A DNA stretch of 64,000 nt from Rubricella sp038526735 (lineage in GTDB: Bacteria; Pseudomonadota; Alphaproteobacteria; Rhodobacterales; Rhodobacteraceae), in contig JBCBGM010000009.1 of the NCBI GenBank assembly GCA_038526735.1, positions 5,157 through 69,156 on the forward strand, written 5' to 3'. Under the pieces are notes generated by a model. The model was given only the letters and a program-made list of their open reading frames with translations. It made no database searches and had not been told where the DNA came from. Position numbers and translations under genes: made by a program. Position 1 is the stretch's first letter; each line of letters starts with the position of its first letter. This document shows positions 1-8,109 of the stretch, in pieces.

Positions 1-29
1 CGTGTCTTGCTGATAGGGGCTGAGGTTCG

Positions 30-1145
30 ATGCCCGTGATCCCGCTCAACAGTTTTGTGTTTCCGTCCGATCTGGGCGTGCGGCGCGATTATATGGCCGC
101 AGCAGAGCATATCGACGAGGCGCATAAGGCGCGGTATGATCGCTACACGCTGTTTTACGATGCGTTTTGGGATGCGGCGGGCTCTGAGGTGGTTCTGATC
201 TGCCCGACACTCTTGAACTTCGCGCCGTTCTTTGCGGGCGAGATGCAGTTTGAAGATGTGGAGGGGGGCGCACTCTCTCCGCGGGTTGCTGAGGGGGCGC
301 GCTATCACGAGGTGCGGTTTCCGTCCGCCAAGCGGGTAGAGGCGCTGCGGATGATGGGCGCGGGCTTTGAGGCGGAGGTGCCGGTCAGTGCGCAGACCTT
401 CGACCTCTTTCGCGGTCACAACGTCATCATGACCCTGCAGAAGGATAATCCGCTCACTTGGGTGCGTGATTGGTTGCGCTACCACGTAGAGGTGCATGGC
501 GCGACGGCGGCGCTGATCTTTGACAATGGCTCGACGCGTTACAGCCCGCGGGAGTTAGAGGCCGAGATGGGCCTCGTGCGCGGGTTGACGCGGGCCGTGG
601 TGGTTCCGGCGGCGTTTCCGCATGGGCCGCACCATCCGCCGCCGCCGAAGAAGAGTGCCTCGAAGTTTTTGCAGATCAGCCTGTTTAACCTCGCGCGGTT
701 GCGGTTTTTGCGCCAAGCGCGGGCGGTGTTGAACGCGGATATTGACGAGCTGGTCGCACCGGTGAAGGGCAGCACGGTGTTTGACCGCACGGTGCGCAGC
801 GTGATGGGGTATCGGCGCTTTGGCGGCCGCTGGCGCGAGACGGATATGGGGGCAGCAGCAGAGCGCGGCTTTCGTGACAGTGTGCTCATTCCCGCCGATG
901 AGGCCTGTAAAAACGAGAAATGGTGCATCAACCCGCGGGGGCTTTTGGCCAATGCGGAGTGGTTGGTGCACAACGTCAAACCGCGCAATGTGGTGCCCTT
1001 CAAGGTCACGGCGCTCGATGGGCGGTTGAGCTATTACCACATGCGCGGGATGAGTACTAAGCGGCAGTCAGAAGCCGGCGCGAACGCACATCTGCCTGTG
1101 GACACAGAGCTGCAAGCGCTCCTTTCCCGCACCTTGAGAGTGTGA
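30..1145 (+). CDS. Glycosyltransferase family 2/92-like protein
   Basis: A 371-residue protein that probably transfers a sugar to an unidentified acceptor. Residues about 131-245 look like a GT-A nucleotide-sugar domain of the GT2/GT92 kind: a strand and helix around LTWVRDWLRYH (about 142-152), the IFDNGS segment (about 163-168) and a DxD-type metal site in NADIDELV (D237, D239). The first 130 residues match nothing I recognise. No signal peptide or membrane segment is visible. The ATG is preceded by GAGG about 6 nt upstream. It reads the same way as the acyltransferase gene behind it, so a role in surface polysaccharide or lipid modification is possible, but the substrate cannot be told. 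Confidence 0.65.
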   Translation: MPVIPLNSFVFPSDLGVRRDYMAAAEHIDEAHKARYDRYTLFYDAFWDAAGSEVVLICPTLLNFAPFFAGEMQFEDVEGGALSPRVAEGARYHEVRFPSAKRVEALRMMGAGFEAEVPVSAQTFDLFRGHNVIMTLQKDNPLTWVRDWLRYHVEVHGATAALIFDNGSTRYSPRELEAEMGLVRGLTRAVVVPAAFPHGPHHPPPPKKSASKFLQISLFNLARLRFLRQARAVLNADIDELVAPVKGSTVFDRTVRSVMGYRRFGGRWRETDMGAAAERGFRDSVLIPADEACKNEKWCINPRGLLANAEWLVHNVKPRNVVPFKVTALDGRLSYYHMRGMSTKRQSEAGANAHLPVDTELQALLSRTLRV

Positions 1146-1215
1146 GCGACTTGCGCCGCGCTCACCGTCGTTTTTGTGATTGGCCTCAAGGCACTTGCAC
1201 AGTATTTTGCCGCCG

Positions 1216-2142
1216 ATGAAGCATACCCCGACCAAAGAAGAGCGCCGCAACGCCAGGGATATATCTTACGCCTCCGCCGCTGAAACGCGGTTTGGGCGGA
1301 TGTTGATCCGCAGTCTTGAGAACATCACCGGGCGGCCTCGGCTGATCCGGATGGCGCAGGGCTATGAGCATGAGGTGGCGGCGGGCCGGTCGTTTTGGGA
1401 GGTGATGGTCGAGCGCTACGGGTTGCATCTGGATGTGACGCAAGGCAGCCTCGATGACATCCCGCGCGAGGGGCCGCTGGTGGTGATCTCGAACCATCCG
1501 TTCGGCATTCTGGATGGCTTGATGCTGGGGTATATGCTGGCCACGACGCGCGGAGATTTTCGGATCTTGGCAAACCATGTGTTCCGCAAGGCGCGCGATC
1601 TTAATCAAGTGATCTTGCCGATCAGCTTTGAGCCGACGCGCGAGGCGATGCAGACCAATCTGGAAACCCGCAAAACCGCGCTGCGCTATCTTGCGGCGGG
1701 CGGCTGCATCGGGATTTTTCCCGGGGGGACGGTCTCTACGTCGCTGAAGGCCACCAAAGGTCGCGCGATGGATCCGGGCTGGCGGACGTTTACCGCAAAG
1801 ATGATCGCAAAATCGGGCGCGACGGTGCTGCCGATCTATTTTGACGGCGCCAACTCACGGCGGTTCCAGATTGCGAGCCATGTGCATCCGACCTTGCGGC
1901 TGGGGCTGTTGATCAACGAGTTCAAGGCTCGGGTCGGGCGTGCGGTGGAGGTCAGCGTGGGCCGTCCGATCGATCCGGAGACCATCGCCGCGCATTCCAA
2001 AGACCCGCGCGGCATGATGGATTTTCTGCGCGAGACGACCTACCAACTCTCCCCTATTCCACTGGCAGATTTGTCTTATGGCTATGAGTTTGAGGGCCCG
2101 CGTGACGATGATGCCGCAGGGGGTTTTCGGAAGGTCTATTAG
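1216..2142 (+). CDS. PlsC-like lysophospholipid acyltransferase
   Basis: A 308-residue member of the 1-acylglycerol-3-phosphate acyltransferase superfamily, which moves a fatty acyl group from acyl-ACP or acyl-CoA to a lysolipid at the inner membrane face. The catalytic block is SNHPFGILDGL (H94 and D100, an HX5D spacing seen in this subgroup rather than the classical HX4D), followed by the glycerol-phosphate binding block FPGGTVS near residue 170. I chose the ATG at 1216; an in-frame TTG at 1180 would add 12 residues with no homology-like character. The next gene, ccmE, begins 28 nt further on. Which lipid is made (phospholipid, ornithine lipid or other) is not resolved. Confidence 0.75.
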   Translation: MKHTPTKEERRNARDISYASAAETRFGRMLIRSLENITGRPRLIRMAQGYEHEVAAGRSFWEVMVERYGLHLDVTQGSLDDIPREGPLVVISNHPFGILDGLMLGYMLATTRGDFRILANHVFRKARDLNQVILPISFEPTREAMQTNLETRKTALRYLAAGGCIGIFPGGTVSTSLKATKGRAMDPGWRTFTAKMIAKSGATVLPIYFDGANSRRFQIASHVHPTLRLGLLINEFKARVGRAVEVSVGRPIDPETIAAHSKDPRGMMDFLRETTYQLSPIPLADLSYGYEFEGPRDDDAAGGFRKVY

Positions 2143-2169
2143 CGCTGATATTGGGGGCGGAGGACAGCC

Positions 2170-2610
2170 ATGGCAGCCACTCTTCGTAAACAACGCCGCA
2201 TCCAGTTGATCGCACTCGGGATGACGCTGCTCTTTGCAGCCTCTGGTGCCGTTATTCTCGCGATTGGCGAGGGCGCGCAGTTCTTTCGCTCTCCGACCCA
2301 AGTGTTTGAGGACCCGCCCCGCGACGGCGAGGTGTTTCGCCTTGGGGGCCTCGTGAAAGAGGGCACTCGTGTGTCGGAGGGGGTGGAGCATCAGTTCCTC
2401 GTCACCGATACCAACATGGATGTGCCGGTCAGTTATGTCGGGATCGTGCCTGACCTCTTTGGTGAGGGGGAGGGCACGGTGGTGACCGGCCAACTCGTCA
2501 ATGGCATCTTTGTGGCGACAGAGGTGCTCGCCCGCCACGATGAGACCTACATGCCCAAAGAAGTGACCGATGCGTTGAAAGAGCAGGGTGTCTATCGCGG
2601 CGAAAGCTGA
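2170..2610 (+). CDS. ccmE: Cytochrome c maturation protein CcmE (haem chaperone)
   Basis: CcmE binds haem covalently in the periplasm and hands it to the cytochrome c haem lyase. The 146 residues show a short cytoplasmic N-terminus rich in Arg/Lys, one membrane anchor (about 12-33), an OB-fold beta domain and the diagnostic haem-attachment motif ARHDETYMP, giving the conserved His as H123 and the conserved Tyr as Y127. Length and layout are normal for the family. The other ccm genes are not in this window, so the cytochrome c maturation genes are split. It directly follows the acyltransferase gene and is followed by the enoyl-CoA hydratase gene on the same strand. Confidence 0.93.
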   Translation: MAATLRKQRRIQLIALGMTLLFAASGAVILAIGEGAQFFRSPTQVFEDPPRDGEVFRLGGLVKEGTRVSEGVEHQFLVTDTNMDVPVSYVGIVPDLFGEGEGTVVTGQLVNGIFVATEVLARHDETYMPKEVTDALKEQGVYRGES

Positions 2611-2697
2611 GGGTTTCCGCCACGTTCACCGGGCCGCGATCTTGCACATAGAGGGGCAGGCCCGATAGCGTGCGCGCACAGCTTGAGGGAGGCCCGC

Positions 2698-3474
2698 ATG
2701 AGCTATGAGACGCTGCTCTTTGAGGTGAGCGAGGATATCGCCACGATCACGCTCAACCGTCCGGATGTGATGAACGGGCTCACCACCCAGATGCGCGCCG
2801 ATCTGATGCACGCGCTTGATACCGCCAGCAAAGATGCGCGCGCGATTGTGCTAACGGGGGCGGGCAAGGGCTTTTGCTCGGGGCAGGATTTGGGCGATGC
2901 GCGCCACGCCGGTGAGATCAACCTCGAGATGACCCTGCGCGACGAATACGAGCCGCTTTTGCAGAAAATCTACACTTGCCCGGTGCCCACGATTGCGGCG
3001 GTGAACGGCCCGGCGGCGGGTGCCGGAGCAAACCTCGCGCTCGCGGCGGATGTGGTGATTGCCGCTGAGTCGGCGGTATTTTTGCAGGCTTTTGCGCGGA
3101 TTGGGCTTATTCCAGACGCAGGTGGCACCTACTGGCTGCCCCGCTCCATGGGCTTTGCCAAGGCGATGGGGGCGGCGCTTTTTGCCGAGCCGATCACGGC
3201 GAAAGAGGCAGAGGCGCAGGGCATGATCTGGGAGGTTTTGCCGGATGCCACGTTCCAAGAGGGTGTACGTGCGCGGGCGCTGAAACTCGCCCAGGGGCCG
3301 ACGCAGGCGTATAAGCACATCAAGACGGCGCTCCGGGCGAGCTTTGAGAATGACCTCGATACGCAGCTCCTCCTGGAGGCGCAGCTTCAGGGCGAGGCGG
3401 GCAAGACACGTGATTTTACCGAAGGTGTGATGGCGTTTTTGCAGAAACGTCCCGCAAAGTATGAGGGCCGCTGA
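2698..3474 (+). CDS. Enoyl-CoA hydratase/isomerase, PaaG-like
   Basis: A 258-residue crotonase-fold enzyme acting on an acyl-CoA thioester. Visible signatures are the oxyanion-hole strand GKGFCSGQDLGDA near residue 60, NGPAAGAGANLALAADVV near 104-121 and the active-site stretch IGLIPDAGGTYWLPR near 137-151. The GQDL and IPDAGGTYWLP forms are those of PaaG (ring-1,2-epoxyphenylacetyl-CoA isomerase), but no other paa gene is present, so I do not assign the symbol. The ATG at 2698 has GAGGGAGG a few bases upstream; an in-frame GTG at 2683 lies before that site and is rejected. The gene overlaps the start of glnE by 14 nt, which suggests co-transcription. Confidence 0.8.
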   Translation: MSYETLLFEVSEDIATITLNRPDVMNGLTTQMRADLMHALDTASKDARAIVLTGAGKGFCSGQDLGDARHAGEINLEMTLRDEYEPLLQKIYTCPVPTIAAVNGPAAGAGANLALAADVVIAAESAVFLQAFARIGLIPDAGGTYWLPRSMGFAKAMGAALFAEPITAKEAEAQGMIWEVLPDATFQEGVRARALKLAQGPTQAYKHIKTALRASFENDLDTQLLLEAQLQGEAGKTRDFTEGVMAFLQKRPAKYEGR

Positions 3475-6205
3475 GGGGCAGACGTTTCGCACGCTTGTTG
3501 CCGAAACGGAGGTTATTCCGTCGGAGCGGGGGGCTGAGCTTGTCGCGGCCTATGGGGTTGCGGCGGACGCACCTCTCTCGGCTCTGTTGCAGCGGGCTGC
3601 GCAGGCGAATTTTCTCTACCGTGGGCTGAAGCGGCATCAGGCTTGGGTGTCTGACCGGCTAGGGGCTGCGCCCGGCGACGTGTTGGAGGAGCTCTGCGCT
3701 CCGGTTGACGGCAGCAGTGAGGCGGTGGCGACGGCCTTGCGGCTCGCAAAGTCCCAGCTGAGCCTTTGGGCCGCGCTGTGCGATCTGGGGCAGGTGTGGG
3801 CGCTCTCCGAGGTCACCGCCGCGTTAACACGGTTTGCCGATCATACGGTGGAGATGATGCTCCGCGCCTTTGTGCGCGAGGCGGTGGCGCGGGGGGATTT
3901 GCCTGAGGGCACTGCGCTGCATGGGCACCTCAGCGCGCTCGCCATGGGCAAGATGGGGGCGCAAGAGCTCAATTATTCGTCCGACATTGATCTGGTGGTG
4001 CTGATTGGGGATGCCGCACCGGTCGCGTTGCATCCGGTGCTGGTGAAGATCACCCGGCGGGTGGCGGCGGCCCTCTCGAAGGTCACGGCGGACGGCTATG
4101 TGTTCCGCACGGACCTCAGGCTGCGCCCCGATGCGGCGACCACGCCCGTCGCGGTGCCGATGGCCGCCGCGCGGCGCTATTACCGCGACCACGGCCGCAC
4201 CTGGGAGCGGGCGGCCTATATCAAGGCGCGGGCCTGCGCGGGGGATATCGCGGCGGGCGCTGCGTTTTTGCTGGAGCTGCAACCTTGGGTGTTTCGCCGG
4301 CATCTGGATTTTCCAGCGATTGAGGACGCTTACGAGATGTTGCGCGCAATCCGCACGCATAAGGGCCTGAGCGGGCCGATCACGGTGCCGGGGCATGACA
4401 TTAAGCTGGGGCGCGGCGGTATTCGGGAGATCGAGTTTTTCGCCCAGACGCGGCAGCTGATCTCTGCGGGGCGGGACCCGCGCTTGCGCGCGCCGCGGAC
4501 GCAGGCAGCACTTGCACGGTTGGCGCAGGCGGGGTGGGTCGATGACGCGGATGCACAGGTGTTGAGTGAGATTTATACGCGCCACCGCGACAGAGAGCAT
4601 CGGGTGCAGATGCTGGAGGATGCGCAGACCCATGTGATCCCAACGAATGACGCGCTGCGGGGGGGCGTGGCGGCCCTCTCTGGGCAGTCGTTGGCTGCGT
4701 TTGATGCCGCGTTGCGGGCGGATCTTGAGGCGGTGCACCGCATCGTGGGCCAGGCGCTTTCGGTCGGGGGTGAGGTTGAGTCTGCGCCTGAAGCGGCGCA
4801 AGAGCTGGACGTCATCGCGAGATGGCGCAGCCTGCCTGTTGCCCGGTCAGAGCGGGCGCGGCAGGTGTTTGACCGGGTGGCCCCGCGCTTGCAGGCGGCG
4901 ATGGCGAGCTACGCTAAGCCGCAGGCAGCAGAGCAGGGGCTTGATCGGTTTATCTCTGGCCTGTCAGCGGGGGTGCAGGTGCTCTCGTCGCTTGAGGCGG
5001 CTCCGGAGGCGCTGGAGTTGCTGATGGACATCACCGCGCGCGCGCCACGGCTTGCAACTGAGCTTGCGCGGCGCCCGGCGACCTTTGATGTGGCGTTTCT
5101 GCCGGGGTTTGGTGGCGCTTTGCCCGACCTTGAGGGCTACCGCGCGCAGGCCCGCGCGATGCTCTCAGACTGTCGCGACCTGGAGCAGTCCCTCGACGCG
5201 CTGCGCCGCTTTGCGCGGGAGGCGCGGTTTCAGGTGGAGGTGCAGCTCTTGCGCGGTGCGGTGAGTGACGCGGCTGCGGCGCGGGCGCTGTCTGACATCG
5301 CGGATGTCGTCGTGGCAAAGACGCTGCCGCCGGTGATCGACGATATGGCGCTGCGGCATGGCCCTCCGCCGGGGCAGGGGTTGGCGGTGATCGGGATGGG
5401 CAAGCTCGGCACGCGAGAGATGACGGCGGCCTCCGATCTCGACCTGATCCTTGTGTATGATGCCGGTGAGGGGGCGGAGAGTGCGGGGCCGCGCCCGCTC
5501 GCCCCCACCGCCTATTTCGCGCGGTTGACCCGGGCGTTGACCAATGCGCTGACCGTGCCCACCGCCGAAGGGTCGCTTTATGAGGTGGACATGCGGCTGC
5601 GCCCCTCGGGGCGGCAGGGGCCGGTGGCGGTGCCGCTGAACGGGTTCCGGCGCTACCAGCTGGAGGAGGCGTGGACGTGGGAGCATCTGGCACTGACCCG
5701 TGCGCGGGTTGTGGCGGGACCGGAGACGCTGAAAGCGGCGATTGAGGGCGTGCTGGCGGATGTGCGGCACAAACCGCGTGAGGCGGCGGTGATTTTGGCC
5801 GATGTCTCAGAGATGCGGCAGAGGCTCGCGGAGGCGACGGGCGCGCCTGGGCCGCTCGACCTCAAGCACGGGCCGGGGCGGTTGTTGGACATTGATCTAG
5901 TATTGCAGGCGGGGCTTTTGTGCCTCGGCTCAGACGCGCAAGCGCGGGGGCGGGGGTTTGCAGCTTTGGCAGAGGCGGGATGGCTCTCGCCAGAGGGGGC
6001 GGAGGTGCTTACACAGGCGCGGGCGCTGATGATGCGCACGCAGGCTTTGGTGCGGGTCGTGGTCTCGTCGGAGCGGATGCCGGAGGGGTTTGTGGCGCAG
6101 AGCTTGGCGGAAAGCCTTGGGTTTGCAGAGTTCGACGCGGTTCTGGCGGCGATAGAGTCCTGCGCAGCAGAGGCCGCGCGGGTGATTGAGGATCGTCTCG
6201 GCTGA
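3461..6205 (+). CDS. glnE: Bifunctional glutamine synthetase adenylyltransferase/deadenylase
   Basis: GlnE adds AMP to, and removes it from, a tyrosine of glutamine synthetase in response to PII and glutamine. The 914 residues contain the two nucleotidyltransferase-like halves: GKMGAQELNYSSDIDLVVL (about 163-181, deadenylase half) and GMGKLGTREMTAASDLDLIL (about 645-664, adenylyltransferase half), each carrying the G-S-D-x-D core and followed by an R-LRP block (DLRLRPDA, DMRLRPSG). Length is close to the E. coli enzyme (946). The start overlaps the preceding gene by 14 nt and the end overlaps the next ATG (TGATG). The substrate, GlnA with its modifiable Tyr, and PII are encoded near 26.4-28.2 kb. 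Confidence 0.96.
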   Translation: MRAAEGQTFRTLVAETEVIPSERGAELVAAYGVAADAPLSALLQRAAQANFLYRGLKRHQAWVSDRLGAAPGDVLEELCAPVDGSSEAVATALRLAKSQLSLWAALCDLGQVWALSEVTAALTRFADHTVEMMLRAFVREAVARGDLPEGTALHGHLSALAMGKMGAQELNYSSDIDLVVLIGDAAPVALHPVLVKITRRVAAALSKVTADGYVFRTDLRLRPDAATTPVAVPMAAARRYYRDHGRTWERAAYIKARACAGDIAAGAAFLLELQPWVFRRHLDFPAIEDAYEMLRAIRTHKGLSGPITVPGHDIKLGRGGIREIEFFAQTRQLISAGRDPRLRAPRTQAALARLAQAGWVDDADAQVLSEIYTRHRDREHRVQMLEDAQTHVIPTNDALRGGVAALSGQSLAAFDAALRADLEAVHRIVGQALSVGGEVESAPEAAQELDVIARWRSLPVARSERARQVFDRVAPRLQAAMASYAKPQAAEQGLDRFISGLSAGVQVLSSLEAAPEALELLMDITARAPRLATELARRPATFDVAFLPGFGGALPDLEGYRAQARAMLSDCRDLEQSLDALRRFAREARFQVEVQLLRGAVSDAAAARALSDIADVVVAKTLPPVIDDMALRHGPPPGQGLAVIGMGKLGTREMTAASDLDLILVYDAGEGAESAGPRPLAPTAYFARLTRALTNALTVPTAEGSLYEVDMRLRPSGRQGPVAVPLNGFRRYQLEEAWTWEHLALTRARVVAGPETLKAAIEGVLADVRHKPREAAVILADVSEMRQRLAEATGAPGPLDLKHGPGRLLDIDLVLQAGLLCLGSDAQARGRGFAALAEAGWLSPEGAEVLTQARALMMRTQALVRVVVSSERMPEGFVAQSLAESLGFAEFDAVLAAIESCAAEAARVIEDRLG

Positions 6206-7122
6206 TGGCGCTGCCGCTGGTCTATCATCCGCATTACATGGCGCCGCTGCGCGATGGGCATCGCTTTCCGATGTCGAAATACGGGTATTTGCGCGACGCG
6301 CTGATCGCGCGGGGGCTGCTGCCAGAGACGGGCGGGTACCTCGCGCCTGCGCCGTTCGATGTGCGCCGGATCGCGGCGGTGCATGAGCTGGCCTATGTGG
6401 AGCGGGCGTTTAACGTGGCCTTAACGCCCGATGAGGTGCGCCGGATTGGCCTGCCCAGTACCGAGCGGGTTGTTCGCCGTGCGCGGCTGGCGGCGGCGGG
6501 CACGGCGCTGGCGGGGCGTCTCGCGCTGGAGCATGGGGTCGCGTGCAACATGGCGGGCGGCTCTCACCACGCGGGGCTTGAGAGTGGGGCAGGGTTTTGC
6601 GTGTTCAACGATGTGGCTGTGGCCGCGCAGGCTTTGCTCGATGACGGGCTCGTGCGGCGGATCATGGTTGTCGATTGCGATGTGCATCAGGGTGACGGCA
6701 CGGCCGAGATTTTTGGCGGTGATGCCGCCGTTTTTACGCTTTCGGTGCATGCGGAGAAGAACTTTCCGGCGCGCAAGCAGACCTCTGATCTTGACATTCC
6801 ACTGCCCGACGGGCTGCGCGATGCGGCCTATTTGGAGGTGCTGCGAGAAATGGTTGCGCCGGTGATCGCGGCGCAAATGCCGGACCTGATTTTCTACAAT
6901 GCCGGGGTGGACCCGTATGAGAATGATAAGCTGGGGCGGCTGAACCTCACCCGTGACGGGCTGCGGGCGCGGGATCGGTTGATCCTCTCGACGGCTGTTG
7001 AGCAGGAGATCCCCATTGTCGGCGTTCTGGGGGGCGGGTATTCGAATGATCCGCGCGAACTGGCGGATCGGCATGCGATCCTCTTTGAAGAAGCCAGCGC
7101 TGCCTTGGGGAGGAAAACATGA
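6205..7122 (+). CDS. Histone deacetylase family protein (arginase/deacetylase fold)
   Basis: A 305-residue zinc amidohydrolase of the HDAC/acetylpolyamine amidohydrolase/AcuC superfamily. It shows the catalytic GGSHHAG block (about 112-118), the zinc-binding VDCDVHQGDGTAEIF block (about 155-169) and NAGVDPYENDKLGRL (about 232-246), with the second metal Asp in GVDP. In bacteria such enzymes deacetylate polyamines, acetyl-lysine proteins or acetoin-pathway targets; the substrate here is unknown. It starts inside the glnE stop codon and ends inside the aldolase ATG (ATGA), so it belongs to the glnE transcription unit. Confidence 0.85.
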   Translation: MALPLVYHPHYMAPLRDGHRFPMSKYGYLRDALIARGLLPETGGYLAPAPFDVRRIAAVHELAYVERAFNVALTPDEVRRIGLPSTERVVRRARLAAAGTALAGRLALEHGVACNMAGGSHHAGLESGAGFCVFNDVAVAAQALLDDGLVRRIMVVDCDVHQGDGTAEIFGGDAAVFTLSVHAEKNFPARKQTSDLDIPLPDGLRDAAYLEVLREMVAPVIAAQMPDLIFYNAGVDPYENDKLGRLNLTRDGLRARDRLILSTAVEQEIPIVGVLGGGYSNDPRELADRHAILFEEASAALGRKT

Positions 7123-7853
7123 CGAATTTCGGGTGCTGGTTCGACATACCAAGCCCGTTCATCGCTGAGATGATCGGCGTGGCGGGTTACGATTTCTGCG
7201 TGATTGATCTGGAGCATGGGCCGATGAGCCTAGAGACGGCGACGCTCAGTCTGATGGCGCTCGAGGCCGCGCCGACGATGCCGATTGTAAGGGTGACCGA
7301 GGGGACCGAGGGGCAGATCAAGCGGGCGCTGGATGCAGGGGCCAAGGGCGTGATGGTGCCGCGGGTTGAAACGCCGATGCAGGCGGAGGCGATGGTGGAG
7401 TTCTTTCGCTACCCGCCGCGCGGCATTCGCGGCTCCGCGCAATCGGTGATCCGCGCGTCGGGCTATGGGTTGAACGCGCAGGCTTATACCAAGAGCTTTG
7501 CGGAGCAGCATCTGTTGGCGTTGCAAATCGAAAGTGTGGCCGGGTTTGCTGCACGCGAGGCGATTGCGGCGACCGATGGGGTGGGGATGTTGTTTTTTGG
7601 CCCGGCAGATTATGCCGCCTCGCTGGGCGTGCCGATTGACCATGAGGAGGTGTTGCGCGCGGCCAAGGCTGTGGCCGGCTGCGCGGCGAGCCATGGGTTG
7701 CTCGCGGGCACAGTGCTGTTTCCGGGCTCTACGCCGGCGGTGCTTGCCGCGGCGGGCATGACGCATATCTCCGTCGCAGGCGACATCGGGGTGCTGATGT
7801 CAGGCCTGACACAGGCGCTCAGCGCCGCTCGGGAGGAGACCGATGGTCAATAA
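7119..7853 (+). CDS. HpcH/HpaI family aldolase
   Basis: A 244-residue class II (metal-dependent) 2-keto-3-deoxy acid aldolase-like TIM barrel. Recognisable blocks are FCVIDLEHGP near residues 27-36 (family DxEHG signature), PIVRVTEG, a KGVMVPRVETPMQA segment near 87-100 carrying the metal Glu, IESVAGFAAREAI near 143-155, and a GPADYAASLG loop. It would cleave a hydroxy-keto acid to pyruvate or glyoxylate plus an aldehyde; the actual substrate is not predictable from context. It overlaps both neighbours (ATGA upstream, 11 nt downstream) and is thus part of the 2.7-8.1 kb operon. Confidence 0.85.
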   Translation: MTNFGCWFDIPSPFIAEMIGVAGYDFCVIDLEHGPMSLETATLSLMALEAAPTMPIVRVTEGTEGQIKRALDAGAKGVMVPRVETPMQAEAMVEFFRYPPRGIRGSAQSVIRASGYGLNAQAYTKSFAEQHLLALQIESVAGFAAREAIAATDGVGMLFFGPADYAASLGVPIDHEEVLRAAKAVAGCAASHGLLAGTVLFPGSTPAVLAAAGMTHISVAGDIGVLMSGLTQALSAAREETDGQ

Positions 7854-8109
7854 TCCGTATCTCAGCGAAGACCCGCGCGGGCTGATCCACGAGGCCTATC
7901 AGATGGAACTGCGCGCGGAGGAGTCGCGCGAGATTTTCCTCGATTGGGCGCTGAAAGATGCGGCTGCCGACTCGTTGGAGGCGATCAAGACGCTGCTCGC
8001 GTTTTACGAGCCGCGCTATCCGGAGCATCCGATGTCAGGGGTGCTGCGTGAGGGGCTGGAGGCCTCGGTCCGCCCGCGCGCGCGGCGCGGGCGACGGGCA
8101 AAACCCTAA
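7843..8109 (+). CDS. Small conserved-looking protein, function unknown
   Basis: An 88-residue soluble, probably helical protein with a strongly basic C-terminal tail (RPRARRGRRAK). The body (HEAYQMELRAEESREIFLDWALK) is acidic and rich in Glu/Leu. I do not recognise a Pfam family with certainty. The ATG overlaps the end of the aldolase gene by 11 nt, and the stop overlaps the stop region of the opposing M20 peptidase gene by 4 nt, so it closes the operon. The codon use and the tight overlap argue that it is real. Confidence 0.65.
   Translation: MVNNPYLSEDPRGLIHEAYQMELRAEESREIFLDWALKDAAADSLEAIKTLLAFYEPRYPEHPMSGVLREGLEASVRPRARRGRRAKP

Noticed and set aside
3824..4801. 325-codon open frame on the minus strand opposite glnE
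   Set aside because: It lies wholly within glnE, whose motifs are certain; GC-rich antisense frames of this length are common here and the translation is Arg/His/Pro-rich with no recognisable domain.
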